From: Sphingopyxis sp.
GTDB taxonomy: Bacteria > Pseudomonadota > Alphaproteobacteria > Sphingomonadales > Sphingomonadaceae
Assembly (NCBI RefSeq): GCF_016793825.1
Contig: NZ_JAEULM010000042.1
Span: 50,523-114,522 of the forward strand
Length of the DNA: 64,000 bases
Direction: 5' to 3'
The notes below the pieces were generated by a model. That model saw nothing but the letters and a program-made list of their open reading frames with translations. It searched no databases and was not told the origin of the DNA. Within the stretch, counting starts at the first letter, position 1. The number at the start of each line of letters is the position of its first letter. This document shows positions 25,656 to 33,012 of the stretch, one piece after another. A program made the position numbers and the translations under genes.

Positions 25656-26213
25656 ATGGATGCGATGTTGCGGCGGGCCCCGAAAAGCGTCATCGATGGG
25701 CAAATGCCCCAAACGCCAAACAACCATAGCGTGATCGCCCGCGCCTATGCACCATCGGATCAGGAAGCCTGTCTCGCCTTGTTCGACAGCAATGTGCCGA
25801 CCTTTTTCTTGCCTTCGGAGCGTCAGGACTTCGCCGATTTCCTGGCGCAACAGACAAAGAAATGGCCGTATCAGGTGTTGGAACGCGACGGCCGGATCGT
25901 CGGCTGCGGTGGCTTCGCCTTGGAGCCGGACGGCAGCACGGCGGCTCTGTGCTGGGGTATGGTCGACAGCACACTCCATGGGATCGGGCTGGGCCGCATC
26001 CTCACCGAAGCAAGATTGCGCTCCGCCGCAGCCACGCCCGGCGTTTTGCGGGTCAGGCTTGATACCAGTCAGCATACCCAGGGATTCTACGCGCGTTTCG
26101 GCTTCGAGGCTTTGGAGGTCACGCAGGATGGCTACGGGCCCGGGCTGGATCGGTGGGACATGCTGTTGCGATTTGACGATCGCCAACGGCAGTTCTGGCA
26201 AACGGACATCTGA
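25656..26213 (+). CDS. GNAT family N-acetyltransferase
   Basis: A 185-residue acetyltransferase-fold protein. The region VIARAYAPSDQEACLALFDSN (two adjoining blocks) is the usual GNAT first strand and helix. The acetyl-CoA loop is degenerate in MVDSTLHGIGLGRILTEARL (GIGLGR resembles the Q/RxxGxG/A motif), and HTQGFYARFGFEAL is motif B. The substrate is unknown. Three in-frame ATGs are possible (25656, 25665 and 25704); the domain begins after the last, so the first 16 residues may not be translated. It lies 30 bases after divK on the same strand. Confidence 0.87.
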   Translation: MDAMLRRAPKSVIDGQMPQTPNNHSVIARAYAPSDQEACLALFDSNVPTFFLPSERQDFADFLAQQTKKWPYQVLERDGRIVGCGGFALEPDGSTAALCWGMVDSTLHGIGLGRILTEARLRSAAATPGVLRVRLDTSQHTQGFYARFGFEALEVTQDGYGPGLDRWDMLLRFDDRQRQFWQTDI

Positions 26214-26270
26214 CAACGGCCGATCAGCGATCCGCTTGCCCGCGGCCGGCTGCCCCAATTCGGCTGATGG

Positions 26271-26303
26271 CCGCCGCCGCTGCACCGGCAGCCGCGGCGG
26301 CGG
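26271..26303 (-). other. Strong GC hairpin downstream of the 40-codon frame
   Basis: CCGCCGCCGC (26271-26280) and GCGGCGGCGG (26294-26303) form a perfect 10-pair stem with a 13-base loop. It lies 24 bases after the stop of the small minus-strand frame. No T tract follows on either strand, so it may protect a 3' end or aid Rho-type termination rather than being an intrinsic terminator. Confidence 0.5.
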
Positions 26304-26326
26304 ATCGCGACAATCTTGCGCGCGAC

Positions 26327-26449
26327 TCAGCGTTTCGCCGGGCGCTCCCATGGCGCGTGATACTGAACCGCGACGGCTGCGGCCGATGCTTCCACGACCG
26401 TCGTCCAGAAGCGCTGAATCCAGTTGGTGTCGGGGGTGGTACGGGTCAT
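26327..26449 (-). CDS. Small hypothetical protein (40 residues), divergent from the Lrp-type regulator
   Basis: A 40-codon frame with a good ribosome-binding site (AGGAGACC, spaced 5-7 bases before ATG). The peptide is MTRTTPDTNWIQRFWTTVVE followed by ASAAAVAVQYHAPWERPAKR. An amphipathic or weakly membrane-associated helix is plausible at about residues 10-30 (IQRFWTTVVEASAAAVAVQY), with a basic end. I recognise no family. The surrounding 371-base interval holds no larger gene. It is divergent from the Lrp/AsnC gene, and such regulators often control the divergent gene. A hairpin lies in its leader and another beyond its stop. Expression is untested. Confidence 0.5.
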   Translation of the reverse strand: MTRTTPDTNWIQRFWTTVVEASAAAVAVQYHAPWERPAKR

Positions 26450-26470
26450 GTCGGGTCTCCTGTCTCGACA

Positions 26471-26506
26471 ACCGGGACCTCGGGAGAGGGATTGGGGTGT
26501 CCCGGT
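26471..26506 (-). promoter_or_regulatory. Leader hairpin upstream of the 40-codon frame
   Basis: ACCGGGAC (26471-26478) and GTCCCGGT (26499-26506) form a perfect 8-base inverted repeat with a 20-base spacer. Read on the minus strand, the loop contains CCCTCTCCC, whose TCTCC can pair with the GGAGA of the downstream ribosome-binding site. It could be a dyad operator for the divergent Lrp-type regulator or an RNA switch; both are inferences. Confidence 0.4.
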
Positions 26507-26584
26507 CCGGACGAGGATCTTCTATCGCGACAGCGTCAACCATGGGCGCCGAAATTTGCCGTTACTGTGACCAATTTTGGCGTT

Positions 26585-27082
26585 ATGATGTTGATCATGC
26601 GAAAAATGGTTGATCTTGATAGTTTTGACCGCCGCTTGCTCGAACTCGTCCGCGCCGACAATCTTCAGCCCGCGCGGGTATTGGCGGACAAGGTCGGCCT
26701 CTCGATTTCGGCGGTGCTGCGCCGCTTGCGCCGGCTGCGCGAGGAGAGGGTGATCGTCGCCGATATCGCGTTGGTCGATCCGGCACTCACCGGCTCGGCG
26801 CTGACAATGCACGTCCTCGTCCGGATGCAACAGGCAGGACCGCAGACCATGGACAATTTCGCGCGCGAGATTGTGCGACACCCCGAAATTACCGCGGCGT
26901 GGGACGTAACGGGCGACGATGATTTCCTGTTGAAGGTACAGGTCGGATCGATGGAGGACTATGACGTCTTCACACGCCGCGCGCTTGGCGAAGACAAGGG
27001 TGTTCATTCGTTCAAGACGATGATCACGATTCGGCACATCATCGAGAATGAAGCCGCTCGGCGGCCGCTCCAGGATTTCTGA
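26585..27082 (+). CDS. Lrp/AsnC family transcriptional regulator
   Basis: A protein of 158-165 residues. The N-terminal winged HTH is LDSFDRRLLELVRADNLQPA with ADKVGLSISAVLRRLRRLRE as recognition region (about residues 10-60). The C-terminal RAM/AsnC ligand domain contains ITAAWDVTGDDDFLLKVQV and the ending FKTMITIRHIIE. These regulators form octamers that sense amino acids. In-frame ATGs occur at 26585, 26588, 26597 and 26606, and none has a clear ribosome-binding site; MVDLDSFDRRLL from 26606 is the most family-like. The probable target is the divergent small frame or its own gene. Confidence 0.92.
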   Translation: MMLIMRKMVDLDSFDRRLLELVRADNLQPARVLADKVGLSISAVLRRLRRLREERVIVADIALVDPALTGSALTMHVLVRMQQAGPQTMDNFAREIVRHPEITAAWDVTGDDDFLLKVQVGSMEDYDVFTRRALGEDKGVHSFKTMITIRHIIENEAARRPLQDF

Positions 27083-27099
27083 GCGACGCATCAGGGGCT

Positions 27100-27345
27100 T
27101 TAGAAGATGCTCGATATCGCGCTGATTCGGGCCATCAATTCGGTCCAGGTCGGATCGTCGCTGGCCCAGGCAACGAGCAGCATACCGCCGATCACCACGA
27201 AGCCGACACCGAGCGGGAGTCGCGTAACGACCACCTGCTGATCGTAGCTGCAACCATCTTCGTCGGTAAAAGCGGCCCGATCGAGCCAGCTCCGGTTCTT
27301 CGGAGGTTTTCCCATCACTTCACGCGAGAAACCTTCAAGGCTCAT
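27100..27345 (-). CDS. Hypothetical small membrane protein
   Basis: An 81-residue protein with one hydrophobic segment at about residues 45-61 (LPLGVGFVVIGGMLLVAWA), preceded by a hydrophilic, acidic and basic N-terminal part containing one Cys. No family is recognised. It is convergent with the Lrp-type gene (17 bases between the stops). Codon use and GC content look like the neighbours, and it has an ATG start, so I regard it as probably real. Confidence 0.6.
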   Translation of the reverse strand: MSLEGFSREVMGKPPKNRSWLDRAAFTDEDGCSYDQQVVVTRLPLGVGFVVIGGMLLVAWASDDPTWTELMARISAISSIF

Positions 27346-27414
27346 CGCCGCCCTCCGTTTAGTACGATCCGATTAGAGAATCGCGGTAAACGGCTGGATA
27401 ATGCCCGCGCGCGC

Positions 27415-27443
27415 ACAAAAAAGGGCGGCGCGAGGCCGCCCTT
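27415..27443 (-). terminator. Intrinsic terminator of rpmG
   Basis: On the minus strand, AAGGGCGGC and GCCGCCCTT pair around a CTCGC-type loop and are followed by TTTTTTGTG. It lies about 70 bases beyond the rpmG stop, after a copy of the GGATCAGGTCC repeat. Confidence 0.8.
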
Positions 27444-27448
27444 CCGGG

Positions 27449-27470
27449 TCCCGGATCAGGTCCGGAATGA
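27449..27470. repeat. Palindromic repeat with core GGATCAGGTCC, copy 2
   Basis: CCGGATCAGGTCCGG (27451-27465) is a near-palindrome containing the 11-base core shared with 16502-16512 and 63798-63808. It lies in the 3' untranslated region of rpmG, between the stop codon and the terminator. Confidence 0.55.
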
Positions 27471-27512
27471 CACAGTCTCAGACCGCGCGGCCGGGCCGCG
27501 CGGGAAAATGCA

Positions 27513-27680
27513 TCACTTGATCTTGGCTTCCTTGAACTCGACGTGCTTGCGAACGCGCGGATCGTACTTCCGCACCGACATCTTTTCGGTCATCGTGCGC
27601 GGGTTCTTCTTCGTGACATAGAAAAAGCCCGTATCGGCGGTGCTCACCAGCTTGATCTTGACGGTCGTCGGCTTGGCCAT
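27513..27680 (-). CDS. rpmG: 50S ribosomal protein L33
   Basis: A 55-residue large-subunit protein located near the E site. It reads [20 protein letters not shown], then [20 protein letters not shown], as in proteobacterial L33, and has no Cys, so it is the zinc-free form. The ATG at 27680 has GAGGAAC upstream; the longer in-frame extension is not L33-like. A TTGACA box for a possible promoter lies about 155 bases upstream (27833-27838), but its -10 box is weak. Monocistronic, with its own terminator. Confidence 0.98.
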   Translation of the reverse strand: MAKPTTVKIKLVSTADTGFFYVTKKNPRTMTEKMSVRKYDPRVRKHVEFKEAKIK

Positions 27681-27896
27681 GGCCCTGTTCCTCGAAAAAT
27701 CTGCGCATCCGCCGGAGGTCCGACCGATGCGGCGGGACCCGTTGCCCCGACGGTTGGTTTGAAAAACAAGAGGGCCGCGCACCGGGCGCCGCCCCCATTT
27801 ATCCGCGCGCCATTGGCCGGATTCGGCACGAGTGTCAAGCAAAAGGAGGGGCGGACGGCACGAAACCGCCCACCCCGGGAGGGGTCGGTTGTCCGC

Positions 27897-28625
27897 TCAG
27901 GCGGCCTTGATCTCGAACCGCACGGTCATCACCTGCCAGCTTTCCTCAGGCACCCCGCCGCGCGTCGCGGGATTGAAACGCCATTTGGCGAGCGCACGAC
28001 GCTTCGTCTCCTCAAAGAAGCCGGGGCTGTCGGTGCTGACCAGTTCGACCGCCTTCACACGGCCGTCGGTGCCGATCAGCACGCGGACGCGCGCGACCCC
28101 CTCGACCTCGCGACGCTGTTCGCTCGCCGGATAGTCGGGTTGGAAGTTCGCGGCATATCGCGAGTCGAGCTTTGCAAGGAGCAACGGCGGCAGTGCCGGC
28201 GGATCGGCGGGCCGCGACGGCGGACCGGGGTCATAGGGTAGCGGATCGGGAATGAACGGCTTCACCTCGGCGCCGAGGCTGGTCAGCGGAAACGTGTCGA
28301 GGATCGGCTTGACCGCTTCGGTCGCCGACGCGCTTTTCGGGGTCGGCGAGGTTTCGGGCTTCTTGTCCTGCGGCGGCTCGACGGGCTTTTCGATCTCGAT
28401 CAGCGTTCCGGTCAGCGGCGCAAGGACCGGCTTGGGTTTGACGATCATCGGCGACAGCGCGGCCGCGACCACCAATGCAACCGGCACGCCGATCGCCAGA
28501 GTCGCCGCGACCGGGCGATGGCCAGCGCCGGGATCATAGCTGTCGCGACGCAGCACCGTGCCGGCCGGGACGGCCGTGCGCTCGGGCGCCGTAAAGATAC
28601 TCGAAATCAACGGAATAAGGGTCAT
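27897..28625 (-). CDS. tonB: Energy transducer TonB
   Basis: A 242-residue TonB-family protein that transmits proton-motive force from ExbBD to outer-membrane receptors. An unusual N-terminal cytoplasmic arm of about 40 residues precedes the membrane anchor (ATLAIGVPVALVVAAALSPM, about 41-60). The periplasmic part is Pro-rich (about 65-150, with PPQDKKPE and PPSRPADPPALPP). The TonB C-terminal domain spans about 160-240 (QPDYPASEQRREVEGVARVRV in two halves, then AKWRFNPAT). exbBD are not adjacent. GGAGAGG is the ribosome-binding site. The promoter holds a Zur-like palindrome. Confidence 0.9.
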   Translation of the reverse strand: MTLIPLISSIFTAPERTAVPAGTVLRRDSYDPGAGHRPVAATLAIGVPVALVVAAALSPMIVKPKPVLAPLTGTLIEIEKPVEPPQDKKPETSPTPKSASATEAVKPILDTFPLTSLGAEVKPFIPDPLPYDPGPPSRPADPPALPPLLLAKLDSRYAANFQPDYPASEQRREVEGVARVRVLIGTDGRVKAVELVSTDSPGFFEETKRRALAKWRFNPATRGGVPEESWQVMTVRFEIKAA

Positions 28626-28695
28626 GGCACCTCTCCTTGCCTCGGATAGCCCGGCCCCGCCGCGGTCCGCGCGGCTATCGGCCGGGGAGAGTTTT

Positions 28696-28725
28696 GTAAT
28701 AGTATAACATTACTCAAATTGTCAA
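28696..28725 (-). promoter_or_regulatory. tonB promoter with Zur-like palindrome
   Basis: Read on the minus strand, TTGACA (28720-28725) is followed by GTAATGTTATACTATTAC (28696-28713). Arms GTAAT/ATTAC frame an AT-rich centre, in an otherwise GC-rich region. TATTAC at 18 bases spacing can serve as the -10 box, so the palindrome covers the -10 region as an operator would. It differs at two positions from GTAATGTTATAACATTAC, the form expected of proteobacterial Zur boxes. The regulator assignment is an inference. Confidence 0.5.
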
Positions 28726-28775
28726 GCGGTGAAGTCGGCAAAGGGCGCGCGCCGACGGTTTCGGAGAGCGGGGAT

Positions 28776-28789
28776 CCGGCCTTCGCCGG
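28776..28789 (-). other. GC hairpin after gltX
   Basis: CCGGC and GCCGG pair around CTTC about nine bases beyond the gltX stop. No T tract follows. It resembles the intergenic palindromes common in sphingomonads and may stabilise the 3' end. Confidence 0.4.
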
Positions 28790-28797
28790 GGCGTGCC

Positions 28798-30105
28798 TCA
28801 GCGCGAGAGACGCTCCGCCGCCTGGCCCTTGTCGATCAGCGGCAACAATTCGGCCATGTCGGGACCATGGTCGCGGCCGGTGAGCGCACGGCGCAGCGGC
28901 AGGAACAGCGCGCGGCCCTTTGCGCCGGTCGCCTCCTTCACTTCGGCGGTCAGCGCGTGCCACGGGTCCGCCGTCCAGTCGATACCGGGCATAGCCGCCG
29001 CCGCAGCGGCGAGCACCGGCCGGTCGCTTTCTTCGGCAACGGGCCCGTCGAACGGGCCATCGAACACCACGACCCATTCGGTCGCCTCCGCGACGGTCAT
29101 CAGGTTCGGGCGAATCGCGTTCCAGCGCGCCTCGGTAATCGCAACCGGCAGCCGGTCCGCCACAGCGGCATAATCGGTGTGATGCAGGATCTTCTGATTC
29201 AACAACGCCAGTTCCGCCTCGTCGAAACGCGCCGGCGCGCGACCGAAGCGCGCGAAGTCGATGCTTTCGATCAGCGGCGCGGGCGCGGTGACCGGCTCGA
29301 CCGGATCGCTCGTACCGAGGCGCGCCAGCAGCGCGACGAGCGCGATCGGCTCGATCCCCGCGTCGCGCAGAGCCGCCATCCCGAGCGAGCCCAGACGTTT
29401 CGACAATTTGCCTTCGGTGCCGATGAGCAGCGCTTCGTGCGCGAACTGCGGCGGTCTGGCACCCAGAGCTTCGAACATCTGGATCTGCGCTGCAGTGTTC
29501 GACACATGGTCTTCACCGCGCACGACATGGGTGATCCCCATCGCAATATCGTCGATGACGCTTGGCAGCAGATACAGCCAGCTCCCGTCTGCGCGCCGCA
29601 CCACGGGATCGGACATCGTTTTTGGTTCAAAATGCTGGGATCCGCGAACCATATCGGTCCACTCGATCGGCGCGCCATGGTCGAGCCTGAAGCGCCAGTG
29701 CGGTGCGACACCTTCCGGAACAGGCGCATCGAAGGGCTTGCGCTCATAAACCGGCGGAAGGCCACGCGACAGCAACACCTTGCGCCGTATGTCGAGTTCC
29801 TCGGGCGTCTCGTAACAGGCGTAGACACGCCCCGCCGCCTTCAGCTTTTCGAACTCGGCCTCATAAAGCGCGAAACGCTCCGACTGCCGCTCTTCGCCGT
29901 CGATATCGAGCCCCAGCCAGGCGAGGTCGGCGCGGATAGCATCGACATAGGCCTCTTTCGAGCGCTCGGCATCGGTGTCGTCTATCCGCAGCAGAAAGCG
30001 CCCGCCCGCCTTTCGCGCCCACAGCCAGTTATGCAGTGCGGTGCGGACGTTGCCGACATGGAGCGTGCCGGTCGGCGAGGGGGCGAAGCGGGTCACTACG
30101 GTCAT
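28798..30105 (-). CDS. gltX: Glutamate--tRNA ligase
   Basis: A 435-residue class I synthetase charging tRNA-Glu. The catalytic Rossmann fold starts RFAPSPTGTLHVGNVRTAL with the HIGH-equivalent LHVGN. LLRIDDTDAERSKE and the KMSKS-equivalent GKLSKRLGS follow. The C-terminal anticodon-binding part is compact. It is shorter than the common 470-residue form and resembles the second GluRS type of alphaproteobacteria, which in some species charges tRNA-Gln for later amidation; the specificity cannot be decided here. The region upstream (30106-30152) separates it from nadE. Confidence 0.95.
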   Translation of the reverse strand: MTVVTRFAPSPTGTLHVGNVRTALHNWLWARKAGGRFLLRIDDTDAERSKEAYVDAIRADLAWLGLDIDGEERQSERFALYEAEFEKLKAAGRVYACYETPEELDIRRKVLLSRGLPPVYERKPFDAPVPEGVAPHWRFRLDHGAPIEWTDMVRGSQHFEPKTMSDPVVRRADGSWLYLLPSVIDDIAMGITHVVRGEDHVSNTAAQIQMFEALGARPPQFAHEALLIGTEGKLSKRLGSLGMAALRDAGIEPIALVALLARLGTSDPVEPVTAPAPLIESIDFARFGRAPARFDEAELALLNQKILHHTDYAAVADRLPVAITEARWNAIRPNLMTVAEATEWVVVFDGPFDGPVAEESDRPVLAAAAAAMPGIDWTADPWHALTAEVKEATGAKGRALFLPLRRALTGRDHGPDMAELLPLIDKGQAAERLSR

Positions 30106-30152
30106 GGACAGCGCCTATAGCCTGATTCGCGGGCGACGCGAGTCCGGGACCG

Positions 30153-31811
30153 TCAGGCCGTCCGGAACCCGTGCGTGATCGGGTATCGTCGGTCGCGGCC
30201 GAAGTTGCGCGTCGACAGCTTGACCCCGGGGGGCGCCTGACGGCGCTTGTATTCGGCGAGCATCAGCAGGCGCTCAATCCGCACCACGGCGTCGCGGTCG
30301 AAGCCGTATTTCGCAACGACATCATCGACGCTCGCTTCCTCCTCGACAAGCATGTGGAGCATGCGGTCGAGGTCCACGTAAGGCGGCAGGCTGTCCTCGT
30401 CCTTCTGGTCGGGGCGCAGTTCGGCGCTCGGCGGCTTGGTGACGATATTGGCGGGCATCACTGGCGTCACAGGGTTGCGCGACAGCCTCGGAACATGCGC
30501 GTTGCGCCATTCGGCAAGCGCAAAGACCGTCATCTTGTAGGCGTCCTTCAGCGGATTGTAGCCGCCCGCCATGTCGCCGTAGATGGTCGCATAGCCGACG
30601 CTCATCTCGCTCTTGTTGCCCGTCGTCAGCAGCATCGGCCCGAATTTGTTGCTGAGCGCCATCAAGGTCACGCCGCGAATGCGCGACTGGACATTTTCCT
30701 CGGTGATGTCGACGTCGCGGTCGGCGAAACTGCCCCCCAGCATCTGGTCGAACGCCTCGACCGCGGGCACGATCGGGATCGTGTCGAGCCGGCACCCGAT
30801 CATGCCCGCACAGCCTGCGGCATCGTCGAGGCTTTCCTGGCTGGTAAAGCGGCTCGGCAGCATCACGCACCAGACCTTGTCCGCGCCGAGCGCATCGGCC
30901 GCGATCGCTGCGCAGATCGCCGAATCGATTCCGCCCGACAGGCCGAGTACGACGCCGGGAAAGCGGTTGCGCTCGACATAGTCGCGCAGGCTCAGGATCA
31001 TCGCACTGTAGATGTCGGCGGGATGTGCTTCCCATTCGGCGATCGCGCCGGCATCGCACGTCCAGCCGCAGGTCGCCTTCGTCCAGCGCGTCACCCGCTC
31101 CTCGGGCTCCCAGTCGGTCAGCCGGTGCGCGGTACCGCCATCAGCGTTGAGTACGAACGAACAGCCGTCGAATACCAGCTCGTCCTGCCCGCCGATGCGA
31201 TTGAGAAAGATCAGCGGCAGCCCGGTTTCGGCAACGCGAGCGGCAAAGACCTGCCCGAGGCGGCGGTCGTCCTTGTCGATCTCGTACGGGCTGCCGTTGA
31301 CCGAGATCAACATCTCTGCCCCCGCTGCCGCCAGATGCCCGCTGACCTTCGGCAACCAGCCATCCTCGCAGATCGGAAGGCCAAGCTTGATGCCGCGCCA
31401 CTCCACCACGTCGGGCAGCGGGCCCGGCGCGAAAACCCGCTTTTCGTCGAAGGTGCCATAGTTGGGCAGTTCGTGCTTGCGTCGCGTCGCGACGACCCGA
31501 CCGTTGTCGAGAAGCGCGACGATATTATAGAGGTCCCCGCCTTCGCGCTCGACCGAGCCGACCAGCATCGCGGGACCGCCATCGGCGGTGTCGGCCGCCA
31601 GGTCCGCAAGCAGTTTTGCCGCCCGCTCGGCCAGCGCAGGCTTCAGCACCAGATCCTCGGGCGGATAGCCGATCAGTTGCAGTTCGGGATAGAGGATCAG
31701 GTCGGCGTCGCGGTGGCGCGCGCGCACGTCGCGTATGGCGGCGACATTGGCGGCAAGATCGCCGACCGCCTGGGTCATTTGGGAGAGGACGATCGTCAGC
31801 TGCTCGGTCAT
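30153..31811 (-). CDS. nadE: Glutamine-dependent NAD+ synthase
   Basis: A 552-residue two-domain enzyme that amidates nicotinic acid adenine dinucleotide to NAD. The N-terminal nitrilase-type glutaminase domain has the Glu-Lys-Cys triad: E43 in LYPELQLIGY, Lys in RRKHELPNYGTFDE and Cys in GLPICEDGW. The C-terminal ATP-pyrophosphatase domain carries the P-loop LGLSGGIDSAICA and the later TTGNKSEMSVGYAT motif. The length is the usual one for glutamine-dependent forms. It stands alone on the minus strand, 47 bases upstream of gltX. Confidence 0.97.
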   Translation of the reverse strand: MTEQLTIVLSQMTQAVGDLAANVAAIRDVRARHRDADLILYPELQLIGYPPEDLVLKPALAERAAKLLADLAADTADGGPAMLVGSVEREGGDLYNIVALLDNGRVVATRRKHELPNYGTFDEKRVFAPGPLPDVVEWRGIKLGLPICEDGWLPKVSGHLAAAGAEMLISVNGSPYEIDKDDRRLGQVFAARVAETGLPLIFLNRIGGQDELVFDGCSFVLNADGGTAHRLTDWEPEERVTRWTKATCGWTCDAGAIAEWEAHPADIYSAMILSLRDYVERNRFPGVVLGLSGGIDSAICAAIAADALGADKVWCVMLPSRFTSQESLDDAAGCAGMIGCRLDTIPIVPAVEAFDQMLGGSFADRDVDITEENVQSRIRGVTLMALSNKFGPMLLTTGNKSEMSVGYATIYGDMAGGYNPLKDAYKMTVFALAEWRNAHVPRLSRNPVTPVMPANIVTKPPSAELRPDQKDEDSLPPYVDLDRMLHMLVEEEASVDDVVAKYGFDRDAVVRIERLLMLAEYKRRQAPPGVKLSTRNFGRDRRYPITHGFRTA

Positions 31812-32075
31812 GCTCCGGCCTTACGACCAACCACCCGTTTCGTTCAACCGAAGAGAAGAGCCTACAAGGTCCGACCGTGTGCGATCGGATCGAATGTCTG
31901 CTGTCCCCGCCGCCCTTCAGCAGATCGGCCCCGAACCGAAGGCACGCCGTGCCGGTCGCGCGCGACATAATGCCGCAATTACGCACCGCCGGATGGCTTT
32001 AGGGCCTTCCCCTCTTCGCCCTCGCTGGCTAAGGGGGCGCGCAATCCCTCCCGCCGCGAAAGGGCCTTGCACGCC
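31812..32075. other. Divergent intergenic region nadE/prs, no gene seen
   Basis: This 264-base interval between two divergent genes contains no frame with a ribosome-binding site and protein-like composition. I see no clear promoter consensus or hairpin with a T tract. It should contain the promoters for both nadE and prs. Confidence 0.5.
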
Positions 32076-33011
32076 ATGAAACTCATCTCCGGCAACAGCA
32101 ATCTTCCGCTGGCCCGCGCAATCGCCGACTATCTGGAACTGCCGCTGACCGATACCAGCGTGCGCCGCTTCGCCGACGAGGAAGTCTTCGTCGAAATCCA
32201 CGAAAATGTCCGTGGCCAGGATGTATTCGTCGTCCAGCCGACCAATTTCCCGGCGAACGACAATCTGATGGAATTGCTGATCATCACCGATGCGCTGCGC
32301 CGCGCTTCGGCCAAGCGCATCACCGCCGTCGTCCCCTATTTCGGCTATGCCCGGCAGGACCGGAAGCCCGGCCCGCGGACGCCGATTTCGGCCAAGCTGG
32401 TCGCGAACCTGATCACCACCTCGGGCGCGGACCGCGTCCTCGCGATCGACCTGCACGCGGGGCAGATCCAAGGATTCTTCGATATCCCGACCGACAATCT
32501 TTACGCCGCACCGGTGATGAGCGCTGACATTCAGGCGCGGTTCGGCGGCAAGAATCTGATGGTGGTGTCGCCCGACGTCGGCGGCGTGGTGCGCGCGCGC
32601 GCGCTGGCCAAGCGGCTCGACAACGCCCCGCTGGCCATCGTCGACAAGCGGCGGGAACGCGCGGGCGAATCGGAAGTGATGAACATCATCGGCGACGTAA
32701 AGGGCCGCTTCTGCATCCTGATCGACGATATCGTCGATTCGGCGGGAACGCTGTGCAATGCCGCCGCGGCGCTGAAGGCGGCAGGGGCCGAAGGTGTTGT
32801 CGCCTATTGTACGCACGGCGTGCTGTCGGGCGGGGCGGTCGCCCGCGTCGATGCAAGCGAGCTTACCGAACTGGTCATCACCGATTCGATACAGCCCACC
32901 GACGCCGTCAACGACAGCGACAAGGTTCGCGCGCTGACCGTCGCCCCCTTGCTTGGCGAAGCGATCAAGCGCATCGCCGACGAATCGAGCGTTTCCTCGC
33001 TGTTCGATTGA
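32076..33011 (+). CDS. prs: Ribose-phosphate pyrophosphokinase
   Basis: A 311-residue PRPP synthetase that makes phosphoribosyl pyrophosphate for nucleotides, His, Trp and NAD. Signatures are [20 protein letters not shown] near residue 35 (flag region), [19 protein letters not shown] near 92-110 (ATP loop), the family signature [20 protein letters not shown] near 128-147, and the PRPP loop [17 protein letters not shown] near 214-230. ATG 32076 is preferred to the TTG three codons upstream. The next gene starts one base after its stop. Confidence 0.98.
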   Translation: MKLISGNSNLPLARAIADYLELPLTDTSVRRFADEEVFVEIHENVRGQDVFVVQPTNFPANDNLMELLIITDALRRASAKRITAVVPYFGYARQDRKPGPRTPISAKLVANLITTSGADRVLAIDLHAGQIQGFFDIPTDNLYAAPVMSADIQARFGGKNLMVVSPDVGGVVRARALAKRLDNAPLAIVDKRRERAGESEVMNIIGDVKGRFCILIDDIVDSAGTLCNAAAALKAAGAEGVVAYCTHGVLSGGAVARVDASELTELVITDSIQPTDAVNDSDKVRALTVAPLLGEAIKRIADESSVSSLFD

Positions 33012-33012
33012 T

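Noticed and set aside
27833-27838. Strong promoter for rpmG with TTGACA at 27833-27838
   Set aside because: No acceptable -10 box lies at 16-18 bases spacing, so I mention the box in the rpmG entry but do not annotate a promoter.
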